Source of the DNA: CAWCBG01 sp963793845
GTDB taxonomy: Bacteria > Acidobacteriota > Terriglobia > Terriglobales > Acidobacteriaceae
DNA length: 64,000 nucleotides
Assembly: GCA_963793845.1 (NCBI GenBank)
Contig: CAWCBG010000012.1
Location: forward strand, 532,606 to 596,605
Direction: 5' to 3'
Shown here: positions 37,410-45,556 of the stretch, in pieces
How positions within the stretch are numbered: position 1 is the stretch's first letter
Layout: each line of letters opens with the position of its first letter
Notes under the pieces: model-generated
Told to the model about the DNA's origin: nothing
Seen by the model: only the letters and a program-made list of their open reading frames with translations
Databases searched by the model: none
Translations under genes and position numbers: made by a program

Positions 37410-39437
37410 ATGGAACCCGACGTACTCGACAGAAAGTTAACGCATACATTCGCCGGCAGGGTTGTTCGGAAAGACCTGCTTCACCAGATCAAGGGCGGCG
37501 AAAACGTCCCATCCTACGTACTCGAATATTTACTCGGGAAGTACTGTGCTTCCGATGACGAGGATGAGATCCGCATTGGTATCGAAGCCGTCAAGGAAAC
37601 GCTGAGAACGAACTACTTCCGGCACGACGAAGCCAACAAAGCCCAAGCGAAGGTCGAACAACTGGGCCGCCACCGGTTTATCGACAGGGTCGAAGTTCGG
37701 TTTCTGCCTAGCGAGAATAAGTACTGGGCGTCGATGGACAACTTCGGCTATACACGCATTCATATTCCGGCGGATTTCTATCGCCGGTTCGAACGGCTGC
37801 TGGAAGGTGGAATATGGGCGATCGTCGATGTCGAATTTAGGATTGATGCGGAGAAGAACGGAAGCCCGTTCCACATAACCGAGCTGAAGCCGATTCAGCT
37901 TGCCCGATTCGACTTCGACGAATATTGCCAGGGAAGACGCGACTTCTCTACGGATGAGTGGCTTGATGTCTTGCTGAGGAGCGCCGGGTTGGAAGGCACA
38001 CGATTCGACCGCCGGCTGAAGCTCCTGCTACTTTCACGTTTTCTCCCGTTTGTTGAGCGGAATTACAACTTCATCGAGTTGGGGCCACGGGGAACGGGCA
38101 AGTCATATGCGTTCAGTGAAATGTCCCCCTACTGCATTCTTATTTCGGGTGGGAAGGCAAGTACGGCAAACCTTTTTTACAACAATGCGCGGCGACAAGT
38201 TGGCTTGGTCGGCCATTGGGATGTGGTGGCATTCGATGAAGTCGGAGGAATGAAAGTTACTGATCCCGACACAATTCAAATCATGAAGGACTATATGGCG
38301 AATGGCCGCTTCAGCCGAGGTGTTGCACAGGTTCAGGCTGAAGCCTCTCTCGCGTTCGTGGGCAACCTGAACCAACCCGTTGAGACATTGGTCCAGAATG
38401 CAGCGACCGATTTGTTTCAACCGCTCGCTAAGGAGTTTGATCTCGCAGTTATAGACCGCATTCACTTCTATATGCCGGGGTGGGAAGTTCCGAAGAACTC
38501 CAAGGACATCCTCACTACCCGTTACGGATTTGTTACGGACTACTTGGCTGAAGCGTTTCGAGCACTTCGGAAGCAAAACCGTTTCGACGAGGTTGAAAAG
38601 GCGTTTCGACCCGGTTCGCATGTGGAAGGCCGAGATGCGACCGCCATGAAACGCACCGTCAGTGGCTTCCTTAAGCTCTTGCACCCGGATGGCGCCTACG
38701 TTAAAGACGAGTTGCGGGAGTACGTCGAACTGGCACTTGAGGGCCGACGCCGGGTAAAGGAACAGCTAAAAAAGCGCGGCTCGTTTGAGTTTTACAAAAC
38801 CAGTTTTTCGTATATCGACGTTGTAGACGGAACGGAAAGAGCCGTCTCTGTTCCGGAGCAAGGTGGGAAGGGGATGATTTCGCAGGACCCTCTTCCGCCG
38901 GGCTCGGTTTACACCGTCGCTGCAGACGGCGACTCTAAAGTTGCATTGTTCCGGCTGGAAGTGACATTAACTGCCGGTACTGGAAAGGTTAGAACGCCGA
39001 CAGGCTTGGAGAAAGGACTGAAAGAGTCTCTGAATCGGGCCGTCGCCTATCTTCAGTCGGTGAAGGATAAGCTCGGTCTCACCCCGCTGCTTGCGCAAAG
39101 AGATATCTGTGCTGAAGCGGTTGATCTCTCTGGAGGACGGCTAGAAGCCTCATGTGGAATCGCGTTCTTTGTCGCGCTGATGTCGGCTATTCAAAACCGC
39201 CGCATTCAAGCTGGGACCGTTGTCCTTGGCGACTTGACGATTCAGGGCAACCTGAAAGGAGTTGCTTCGATTGCCGAGCCGCTTCATGTCGCGCTCGAAA
39301 ATGGTGCCATTCGTGCTCTGGTGCCCATTTCAAACAAATCGCAATTCGCAGCGCTTCCGGAGGAGACCGTGGAAAAGCTCGATGTCATCTTCTATGGGGA
39401 CATAGACCGTGCCGTTTTGAAGGCGATTGAGCTATAG
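37410..39437 (+). CDS. brxL: BrxL Lon-like AAA+ protein of BREX
   Basis: About 675 residues from ATG 37410, which has a clear ribosome binding site (cggagaagcg). The AAA+ part has Walker A LGPRGTGKSYAFSE near 225 and Walker B VVAFDEVGGM near 270. The C-terminal Lon-protease-like domain includes EASCGIAFFVALMSA with the Ser position, GTVVLGDLTIQGNLKGV and a later Lys in VPISNKSQF. BrxL marks type 1 BREX; it forms a DNA-binding ATPase ring needed for defence. It is the last gene of the operon and is intact. Confidence 0.93.
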   Translation: MEPDVLDRKLTHTFAGRVVRKDLLHQIKGGENVPSYVLEYLLGKYCASDDEDEIRIGIEAVKETLRTNYFRHDEANKAQAKVEQLGRHRFIDRVEVRFLPSENKYWASMDNFGYTRIHIPADFYRRFERLLEGGIWAIVDVEFRIDAEKNGSPFHITELKPIQLARFDFDEYCQGRRDFSTDEWLDVLLRSAGLEGTRFDRRLKLLLLSRFLPFVERNYNFIELGPRGTGKSYAFSEMSPYCILISGGKASTANLFYNNARRQVGLVGHWDVVAFDEVGGMKVTDPDTIQIMKDYMANGRFSRGVAQVQAEASLAFVGNLNQPVETLVQNAATDLFQPLAKEFDLAVIDRIHFYMPGWEVPKNSKDILTTRYGFVTDYLAEAFRALRKQNRFDEVEKAFRPGSHVEGRDATAMKRTVSGFLKLLHPDGAYVKDELREYVELALEGRRRVKEQLKKRGSFEFYKTSFSYIDVVDGTERAVSVPEQGGKGMISQDPLPPGSVYTVAADGDSKVALFRLEVTLTAGTGKVRTPTGLEKGLKESLNRAVAYLQSVKDKLGLTPLLAQRDICAEAVDLSGGRLEASCGIAFFVALMSAIQNRRIQAGTVVLGDLTIQGNLKGVASIAEPLHVALENGAIRALVPISNKSQFAALPEETVEKLDVIFYGDIDRAVLKAIEL

Positions 39438-39581
39438 CGGCATGGATCGTTTGGGCTTACGTTCGTGGTGGATTCGTCAATTAGTGCCGCCGTCACCGCC
39501 ACCACCAGCAACACCGATGTCACAGCGCAGGTCGATGAAGCCTGCGCGGTTTACCTATTCGGCTATCCTCGGACCTTCTCT

Positions 39582-40409
39582 TTATTCATCGCGTTCTGGA
39601 TCTTTCGGCCCCAGCACGTTCCAGTTCAGGCTCGTTGGAAACAGCTCTCCCTGCCGCCGCTTCATGCAGGCAAACCGCGTCACCATTCTGTCAAGAGTTA
39701 TCTCTTCCTGTTCGATGAAATGCGTTTCCATTTTGGCGAATGGATCATCCGAGCGGTGCCGGCCGGTCCTGTAAAACTGGACGAAATCTTCAAGCCAGTC
39801 CTCCTGCCAGTGGACACCGGCGCCGCAAAGCGCGAGAGCGAAATACGTGTCTGCCCGTCCTTTCAGTCCGCTCTCCCTGATCTTGCTTTCCAACTCAAGC
39901 GCGTATTCCAGCATCCTTGACCGCGCCGCGAACATCCAGTGCCAGATTTCACCGCCCATCCATTCCTTCGACAGGACAACATTGACGTTTTCGGGAATCC
40001 AGTCTTCCCTCACCGCTTCTTCAAACTGCTCCCACCTGTCTCCGTCCTCCGGTTTTATCGTCTTTACGTCAACGTAAAGCGTGGAACCGTCGGGAGCCAC
40101 CGCGCGAAAATCGATTGTTCTCGCGCAGCCGGGGAGAAGCGGTTCATAGGCGAGCGATGAGAATCGCGGCTTTGTGGTATCCAGGAGCGCCTTTGCGATA
40201 CACAGCTCGTTATGCGCCTCATCCACAGCGCGAAACGATGAACCCTTCAGCACCGAATCCACCGCGTCATTAAAGCGGCGCAGCAGCCGCTCTCCATCGG
40301 AAAAGCGGTCTTTGGTGTCCGCGAAAGTGGCGGTGAACGCTTTCACCACCTCCGCCCGGTACTCTTCCAGCCATGCAATCTGATCGTCCGCAAGCGGCTT
40401 ACCTGACAT
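39582..40409 (-). CDS. hypothetical protein with a PD-(D/E)XK nuclease-like pattern
   Basis: A 275-residue protein from ATG 40409, preceded by a purine-rich agagagag stretch. The frame stays open upstream to 40784 but the added sequence lacks any structure. A helix ending in Glu68 (AHNELCIAKALL) is followed by RTIDFRAV with Asp100 and LYVDVKTI with Asp114-x-Lys116, which is the order of a PD-(D/E)XK core. The C-terminal half is aromatic-rich. A nuclease role is inference from this pattern. It stands between BREX and a divergent gene with a similar pattern. Confidence 0.65.
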   Translation of the reverse strand: MSGKPLADDQIAWLEEYRAEVVKAFTATFADTKDRFSDGERLLRRFNDAVDSVLKGSSFRAVDEAHNELCIAKALLDTTKPRFSSLAYEPLLPGCARTIDFRAVAPDGSTLYVDVKTIKPEDGDRWEQFEEAVREDWIPENVNVVLSKEWMGGEIWHWMFAARSRMLEYALELESKIRESGLKGRADTYFALALCGAGVHWQEDWLEDFVQFYRTGRHRSDDPFAKMETHFIEQEEITLDRMVTRFACMKRRQGELFPTSLNWNVLGPKDPERDE

Positions 40410-40503
40410 ATGCTCTCTCTTCTGCTTGCTCTTGTACCGTAGCATGTGCGATGTGTCCTGAAGCAGGCCGCCAGACTGACGGCAGCAACGCCAATGTGAG
40501 GTT

Positions 40504-40971
40504 ATGAACGTGGCAAAAGATACAGCCGTCATGAATATCCTGCGGGACGCCAAAGTGCTGGCGCAGCAATACCGCGCTCTGACGGGCAAACCGCTCGGGA
40601 TCACCGGCGAAGTTGCCGAATATGAAGCCGCCCGCATCCTTGGCGTCGAGTTGACCGCCGCACGGCAGGCCGGATATGACGCCACTGAAGATACCGGCGG
40701 CGGAGTTCGCCGGCTACAGATCAAGGGACGCTGTCTGCTTCCCGGTTGCAAGCCCGGCCAGCGCCTTGGATCGATCGACATCACAAAAGAGTGGGACAGC
40801 GTTCTCCTCGTGCTGCTGGACGAGAATTTCGACGCCTTCGAAATTCACGAGGCCGAACGTAAAGCCGTTCTTGCCGCTCTCGCGGCTCCCGGATCGAAGG
40901 CGCGCAACGAACGCGGTGCTCTGGGCGTCGCCAAGTTCAAGGCCATCGGAAAGCTGCGGTGGCGGCACTAA
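40504..40971 (+). CDS. conserved protein with a PD-(D/E)XK-like QIKGR motif
   Basis: A 155-residue protein. Recognisable blocks are ITGEVAEYEAARILGVEL, ARQAGYDA with Asp59, RRLQIKGRCLLPG with Gln72-x-Lys74, SIDITKEWDSVLLVLLDE and ALGVAKFKAIG. The Asp then Gln/Glu-x-Lys arrangement resembles restriction-endonuclease-like folds. I have seen similar proteins in proteobacterial islands (I believe DUF6998), without known function. It is divergent from the gene ending at 39582; their starts are 94 bases apart. Confidence 0.72.
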   Translation: MNVAKDTAVMNILRDAKVLAQQYRALTGKPLGITGEVAEYEAARILGVELTAARQAGYDATEDTGGGVRRLQIKGRCLLPGCKPGQRLGSIDITKEWDSVLLVLLDENFDAFEIHEAERKAVLAALAAPGSKARNERGALGVAKFKAIGKLRWRH

Positions 40972-41016
40972 CGCCCGCCTCCCGCAGCACCGACCGAGCT
41001 GTTGGCTTGTTCCTGA

Positions 41017-41054
41017 TGATATAGTTTATTATATCAGTTTGGTAGATTGATATA
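41017..41054. promoter_or_regulatory. probable HipB operator region
   Basis: A perfect dyad TGATATA-GTTTAT-TATATCA spans 41017-41036. A further half-site TGATATA lies at 41048-41054 and TATATC at 41097-41102, just before hipB. The region is markedly AT-rich compared with its surroundings. HipB-type antitoxins repress their own operon through spaced dyads, so these are good candidates for its operators. Confidence 0.6.
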
Positions 41055-41106
41055 CTTTGGCCCATAGGACTGCATTTTAGGTTTGATGTGCTATATTATA
41101 TCTAGT

Positions 41107-41484
41107 ATGGTACAAAATATAACAAAGCATATTAAACCGCTGCGCCCGGATGGCCTTCCCGATGACATGCGCTTGGAATTGAAGGAGGCGCGCGTCAAGC
41201 GCGGCTGGAGCCAGCGGGAGCTGGGCAGCCGTCTGGGCCTGCCCCAGATGCACATCTCCGGCATCGAGTCCGGCAAGATCGTGCCTCGCTACGACACCCT
41301 CCTCGAACTCGTCCGCATGCTCGACCGTGACCTTCTGATGGTCCCCCGCGCCCTCGTCCCGGTCGTGCAGTCGCTCATGCGCGATCATCGGCAGCAGGAT
41401 CAGCAGGGCGAGGGCGAGGAGCGTTCCCTCTACGCCGATGGCGCCGGGGAGAACACGCAGGAGCGGCGCAAAGATGAAGTTTGA
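41107..41484 (+). CDS. hipB: HipB-like XRE antitoxin and autorepressor
   Basis: A 125-residue protein from ATG 41107. A Cro/CI-type helix-turn-helix occupies about 20-75: LKEARVKRGWSQRELGSRLG, then MHISGIESGKIVPRYDTLLEL. The C-terminal 40 residues are charged and probably flexible. It overlaps hipA by eleven bases, the normal HipBA layout, and would bind HipA and the operator dyads upstream. Confidence 0.88.
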   Translation: MVQNITKHIKPLRPDGLPDDMRLELKEARVKRGWSQRELGSRLGLPQMHISGIESGKIVPRYDTLLELVRMLDRDLLMVPRALVPVVQSLMRDHRQQDQQGEGEERSLYADGAGENTQERRKDEV

Positions 41485-42706
41485 TGCAAAGACGCTCAAC
41501 GCCCTCGCCGTCCGCTTGCACGGCCGGCAGATCGGGGTCATCAACCGTATCGGAGACCGCCAGATCTTTGCGTTCGAGCAGGACTACATCGACGATCCGC
41601 AGCGCCCGACTTTAAGCCTTTCCTTCAAGGGCAGCACCGGCGGGCTTGTCACCGCCGTGCGCCCGGTCGCAAGGCGCGTGCCGCCGTTCTTCGCCAACCT
41701 ACTGCCCGAAGGGCATCTGCGCACCTATCTGGCAAAGCTGGCCGGCGTCAACCCCGACCGCGAATTCTTCCTGCTCGCCGTCCTCGGCGCCGACCTTCCC
41801 GGCGCGCTTGTCGTCAGTCCTCTGGAGAGCGATGCGCGGGAAGGTCACGTTGAGCACGATCATGATGATGGTGATCGTACCCCTGAGACCGCGCTGCGCT
41901 TTTCTCTCGCCGGTGTGCAGTTGAAGTTTTCCGCCGTCATGGAAGCGTCCGGCGGCCTGACCGTTCCCGCCGGAGGCATGGGCGGGTCGTGGATCGTCAA
42001 GCTCCCTTCAGCCCGCTTCGCGGCCGTCCCCGAAAACGAATTCGTCATGCTGGAGCTGGCGCGGCGCGTGGGCATCGCTGTACCGGAGAACCGCCTCGTC
42101 GATGTGGCGAAGATCAAAGGCCTGCCCGAGGAGGCGCGCGCGCCGGGAGGCCCTGCCCTCGCCGTGCAGCGGTTCGACCGCGTCCCCGGCGGCGGCTCCG
42201 TTCACATGGAGGATTTCGCGCAAGTCTTCGGGCTCTTTCCCGATGACAAATACAGGCACCGCAGCTATGCCAACATCGCCTCCGTTCTGTGGGCGGAATC
42301 CGGCGAGGAGGCCGTTTACGAGTTTGTGCGCCGCCTCTTCTTCTCCGTGCTGATCGGCAACGCTGACATGCACCTCAAGAACTGGTCCCTCCTCTACCCC
42401 GACACGCGGACGCCCGTTCTCTCGCCCGCCTATGATTTCGTGGCGACGCTGCCCTACATTCCCGGCGACCAGCTGGCCTTGAGTTTCGGCGGCAGCCGCT
42501 CTCTTGCCGGAATCACGGAGCGCCAGATGCGGCATTTTGCCGATGCCGCGCGCATTCCGCTCAGCCCCCTGTGGCCGATGGCGGTGGAGCTGGCTGAGAA
42601 GACGGCCGCAGAATGGAGAACCCTGGAGCAGGCCGACCTGCTCCCCAAGGACATGCGCGCCTTGATCGAAAAACAGATTCTTGCAGCCGCCGCCACGATC
42701 AAGTGA
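41474..42706 (+). CDS. hipA: HipA-like serine/threonine kinase toxin
   Basis: A 410-residue protein from ATG 41474. N-terminal HipA_N region: FKGSTGGLVTAV and PPFFANLLPEGHLR. Kinase core: FSLAGVQLKFSA near 143, catalytic loop NADMHLKNWSLLY near 295, and metal-binding SPAYDFVAT near 317. All residues needed for activity appear present. HipA toxins phosphorylate glutamyl-tRNA synthetase or related targets and halt growth. It pairs with the HipB gene just upstream. A start at 41438 would add 12 residues and is less likely. Confidence 0.92.
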   Translation: MKFDAKTLNALAVRLHGRQIGVINRIGDRQIFAFEQDYIDDPQRPTLSLSFKGSTGGLVTAVRPVARRVPPFFANLLPEGHLRTYLAKLAGVNPDREFFLLAVLGADLPGALVVSPLESDAREGHVEHDHDDGDRTPETALRFSLAGVQLKFSAVMEASGGLTVPAGGMGGSWIVKLPSARFAAVPENEFVMLELARRVGIAVPENRLVDVAKIKGLPEEARAPGGPALAVQRFDRVPGGGSVHMEDFAQVFGLFPDDKYRHRSYANIASVLWAESGEEAVYEFVRRLFFSVLIGNADMHLKNWSLLYPDTRTPVLSPAYDFVATLPYIPGDQLALSFGGSRSLAGITERQMRHFADAARIPLSPLWPMAVELAEKTAAEWRTLEQADLLPKDMRALIEKQILAAAATIK

Positions 42707-42899
42707 CGGGACGGCTTGCGAAGCAGACGATGTCCGCCTCGACGATCGCCCGACGATTGCAAATGTGAGCAAGACTGTTTGGCGTGCCCGCTGCGCGGGG
42801 CCGGGCTCTACGCGCTGCATTTGCCGTGCATGTCGTCCCGGCCATCCGGTAACGATCCCTCACGCGTGATAAATGACGCTCACAATAAATGGCAGCGCA
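42707..42899. other. intergenic region between convergent genes
   Basis: About 190 bases between hipA (+) and the Ntn hydrolase gene (-). I see no gene and no obvious T-tailed terminator. Confidence 0.3.
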
Positions 42900-43835
42900 T
42901 CACTGCTTGGTCACCGGCTTCTTCCTCTGCCGCTCCGATGGAGATTTTGAGATGGGAGGAGTCTTTGGTGGTTTCTTTGGCTTGGGCTTCGGTTTAGTCT
43001 TTTCCGGTTCCTTGATCTTGGGAAACTCTTCCAGCTCCGCAAGGCCATTTAGCGTCTCTCGATCTCGTTTGCGCAAGCGAGTCGGAGACAGCGCGTAGCA
43101 TATAGGTATAAGTTTTTTTTCTATCGTATCTTCGTCTTTAAGAGGAAGCAATTCCTTGCCCGGCCGCACGATAAACAAATCCGTGCTCTCGCTCACTCCG
43201 CCAGCCTGTTCCCCGGCATATTTGCCCTCCAGCGCGTAATACACGGCTTCCCTAACCGATGTGTTGGCGCTCAGATCGCGGTAATACATCATGTAAGTTG
43301 CCACCGTGGAACCGCTACCGATAGCATCGAATCCTGGTATGTCAGACCTGAGCGGCAATCCCCTGTTCTCGCCATAGCCGTACAGGGTGAATACACATCC
43401 CTTGCCCCCGTCAAAACCCGCAACCAATAATTCGATGCCTAGGGTGTAAGCGTCTATTTTCGTCTGGATTTCATCGAAGTTGGGCAGCCGCTCCTTGCCT
43501 TCGTCGTTGAATCTGGCAATGTCCCATCCAATCGGGCTGAGATAGAGCGTCTCTACATTCTCCAGTCTTTTCTGAGCAAAGGCGGCTTTCACGGCAGCCT
43601 GCACTTCTCCAACGGAAGCGGCCTCTGTCTGATCTATCCGCGCCTTCGCGTAATCAACGATGTCGAACACCGGACTGATGTCATCTCCGGCAAACAGCAT
43701 CCACCAGTCTGTGTGTATCGGCCTCATCTTGGTGATGTCCAGCTCGCTTTCGACGTAGCCGACACCGATCATCTTGTCGGCCACCAGAACAATGGCGTTG
43801 CCATCATCACAAATCGCAGCAACACAGGTCGTCAT
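42900..43835 (-). CDS. proteasome-beta-like N-terminal nucleophile hydrolase
   Basis: A 311-residue protein from ATG 43835, which has a strong GGAAGG ribosome binding site; this start leaves Met-Thr-Thr-Cys, so Met removal exposes Thr1. The first 50 residues follow the proteasome beta/HslV plan: Thr1, Asp19 in VLVADKM (Asp17 of the proteasome), Lys35 in DITKMRP (Lys33) and the FAG glycine (Gly47). Later IELLVAGFDGG and YGYGENRG also fit. The last 45 residues are a Lys/Pro-rich tail. I infer a threonine peptidase. It is third in a minus-strand operon after an HTH protein and a TIR-like protein. Confidence 0.75.
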   Translation of the reverse strand: MTTCVAAICDDGNAIVLVADKMIGVGYVESELDITKMRPIHTDWWMLFAGDDISPVFDIVDYAKARIDQTEAASVGEVQAAVKAAFAQKRLENVETLYLSPIGWDIARFNDEGKERLPNFDEIQTKIDAYTLGIELLVAGFDGGKGCVFTLYGYGENRGLPLRSDIPGFDAIGSGSTVATYMMYYRDLSANTSVREAVYYALEGKYAGEQAGGVSESTDLFIVRPGKELLPLKDEDTIEKKLIPICYALSPTRLRKRDRETLNGLAELEEFPKIKEPEKTKPKPKPKKPPKTPPISKSPSERQRKKPVTKQ

Positions 43836-43866
43836 GGGTACCTTCCATTGCTGGCGCACTTTGCCG

Positions 43867-44694
43867 CTATTTCTTCTTCAGCCACGGCAGGTTCGCGGCC
43901 TGCCAGTCCGCGAATTCGTCTATGAACTGCTCCGCCCACCGGACGGCTTCTTCAACCGCGCGCTCCAGCTCGCCGTTCTTGTACGTAAACTTGCGCCAGT
44001 GCTTGTGCTTCGCGTAGGCGTCCTCGAACATCCACGTCGCACCCCTCCCCTCTTGCTGCAAGACGGCGGTGACACACTCAGCCGCCTTGGTCACGTGGGG
44101 GATTTCATAAAGATGACCGGACGCCTCGGTGTTCTCGATTACCACAAACTTGGATGATAGCGCATGCCGCATCACCTTCTGGACAACGCTTTCCCCTGCC
44201 TTGTCCGGCTGCTCCTTGATGATATAGGTGAAATATCCAAGGTCCTTCAATCGGGAGGCGATCCTCTCCAGCCGCTCCAGCCCTTCGCCCGTATCCTTGC
44301 CGAGGACCAGAACAGAATCGGAATCCTCAAGGATAGACTCCGCCCGCTGCCACACAAGGTCGAAGGCCGACTTCACCGCCGCCACGACTGCGCCGGGCTC
44401 CATATCGCGCGGCAGCTTCAGCTCCCACCGCACGAAGATGTGGACATCTTCATCATCGCGTGTGGGCTTCGCCAGCGGATGGCCTTCATGCGCAAGGCGC
44501 CGGACGGCGCGCTCCATCGCTTCGGCGAACGCATAGGCCGAGAATTTGTGCTCCCAGTATTTTGTGTAAAGATGTTCTTCGATGCGGCAGACGAGGAACT
44601 CGCCGTCCCGGCTGATTGTCGTCTCCGGAAAATAATCGTCCAGCACCCTGACATACACATCCTCCGGCATGTCACGCAGCGTCAGCGATTTCAA
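43867..44694 (-). CDS. TIR/deoxyribosyltransferase-like Rossmannoid protein, probably frameshifted near its start
   Basis: From TTG 44694 the frame gives 275 residues. The C-terminal half (125-262) alternates strands and helices: SDSVLVLGKD, RLKDLGYFTYII, SKFVVIENTEASGHLYEIPH (Glu197), then TAVLQQEGRGATWMFEDA. This resembles TIR or nucleoside deoxyribosyltransferase-like domains, where a Glu after such a loop is catalytic. No good start exists in this frame. A perfect ribosome binding site and ATG lie at 44789 in another frame, and one extra base in the C5 run at 44765-44769 would join them, adding about 30 residues. It lies 31 bases before the Ntn gene. Confidence 0.65.
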   Translation of the reverse strand: MKSLTLRDMPEDVYVRVLDDYFPETTISRDGEFLVCRIEEHLYTKYWEHKFSAYAFAEAMERAVRRLAHEGHPLAKPTRDDEDVHIFVRWELKLPRDMEPGAVVAAVKSAFDLVWQRAESILEDSDSVLVLGKDTGEGLERLERIASRLKDLGYFTYIIKEQPDKAGESVVQKVMRHALSSKFVVIENTEASGHLYEIPHVTKAAECVTAVLQQEGRGATWMFEDAYAKHKHWRKFTYKNGELERAVEEAVRWAEQFIDEFADWQAANLPWLKKK

Positions 44695-44800
44695 TTCCCC
44701 GATACCGATGGGATCACCGTCCTCATCCCGAAACTCCTCCCACCCGTCCTCTGCCGGAGCTTCTCCCCCGAACTTGCCGCCTCGTCCATCTCACGCCTCC

Positions 44801-45070
44801 TCAATCGCGTCCGCCGCCGCCATCCCGCTGCGCCAAAGCAAGCGCAGCCCGCGTCCTGTTCCGCGCGCCGAGTTTGCGGAGGATATTTCCGACATGCCTT
44901 TTCACCGTCACCACCTCGATCCCGAGCGCGCGCGCAATTTCCGTGTTCGAGACCCCCTCCGCCAGAAGCCTCGCCACATTTCCTTCCCGCGCTGACAGCT
45001 TTGCGACCATCGAGACTTCTGCCCTTTTCCGATCCCACCTTAGCCGCTGAAGCCCGTAGGCGGCAAACAC
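44801..45070 (-). CDS. stand-alone LuxR-type helix-turn-helix protein
   Basis: An 89-residue protein from GTG 45070, or 69 residues from ATG 45010. It is a complete GerE/LuxR helix-turn-helix: KLSAREGNVARLLAEGVSN, TEIARALGIEVVTVKRHVGN, ILRKLGARNRTRAALALA. No receiver or ligand domain is attached. Its stop codon overlaps the ribosome binding site of the next gene (TIR-like), so it heads a three-gene operon and may control it. The C-terminus is glycine-rich. Confidence 0.75.
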   Translation of the reverse strand: MFAAYGLQRLRWDRKRAEVSMVAKLSAREGNVARLLAEGVSNTEIARALGIEVVTVKRHVGNILRKLGARNRTRAALALAQRDGGGGRD

Positions 45071-45316
45071 AGCCTTGCTGCATCGCGACCGCTTCGCCGC
45101 TCTTTAGGTTCGTTCTCCTTCCGGCTTCGTCAGTGTCATTGCGCCGTGCCGGACGCAGCGGCGCGGTCAACAACCCGGCCCGCTCCGAGGGTCCGTGTTG
45201 GCCGTTTCCCTCAAGCGGCGATCGCGCGCGCGAGGGATCGCCTTTTCGGGTGACAGCGCTTCTTGAGCGCCCGGCCCAGGTCTGCGCTTTGGCGAAACCT
45301 CAAAAGGAGAACGACC

Positions 45317-45510
45317 ATGACACTCACTTCATCCACATCGATCCCGCTTAACAAGGTGAGCGCTGGGACGGCAACGTTCGCAAGACCGCCGGAGCCGATA
45401 CGGCCCTAGCCGACCTCGCTGCGTCCAACTCCGCCCACGGCCTTCTGAGTAACCTCATTGTCCTTAAGGCCCGGAACAACACTTCTGCCGTTGTCGCGGG
45501 CGGCCCGCGC
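45317..45510 (+). pseudogene. ParB-like N-terminal domain fragment, frameshifted
   Basis: ATG 45317 follows aaaggagaacgacc and starts MTLTSSTSIPLNK. One frame change then leads into WDGNVRKTAGADTALADLAA and SAHGLLSNLIVLKARNN, ending SAVVAGG. This is the start of the ParB/RepB nuclease-like domain common on proteobacterial plasmids. The rest of the gene (usually several hundred codons) is absent. It is a deletion remnant and suggests past plasmid DNA in this patch. Confidence 0.7.
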
Positions 45511-45556
45511 GCTACCGGCACGCAAAACATATGCCGCGCAGCGCCGCACCCGTCGC

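Noticed and set aside
39582..40784. 400-residue version of the minus-strand nuclease-like gene
   Set aside because: The first 125 residues are Arg/Ser/Pro-rich antisense of the divergent gene at 40504; a plausible start is at 40409.
44164..45351. 395-codon plus-strand open frame
   Set aside because: It is antisense to the TIR-like and HTH genes. Those have recognisable folds and coupled ribosome binding sites; this one has none.
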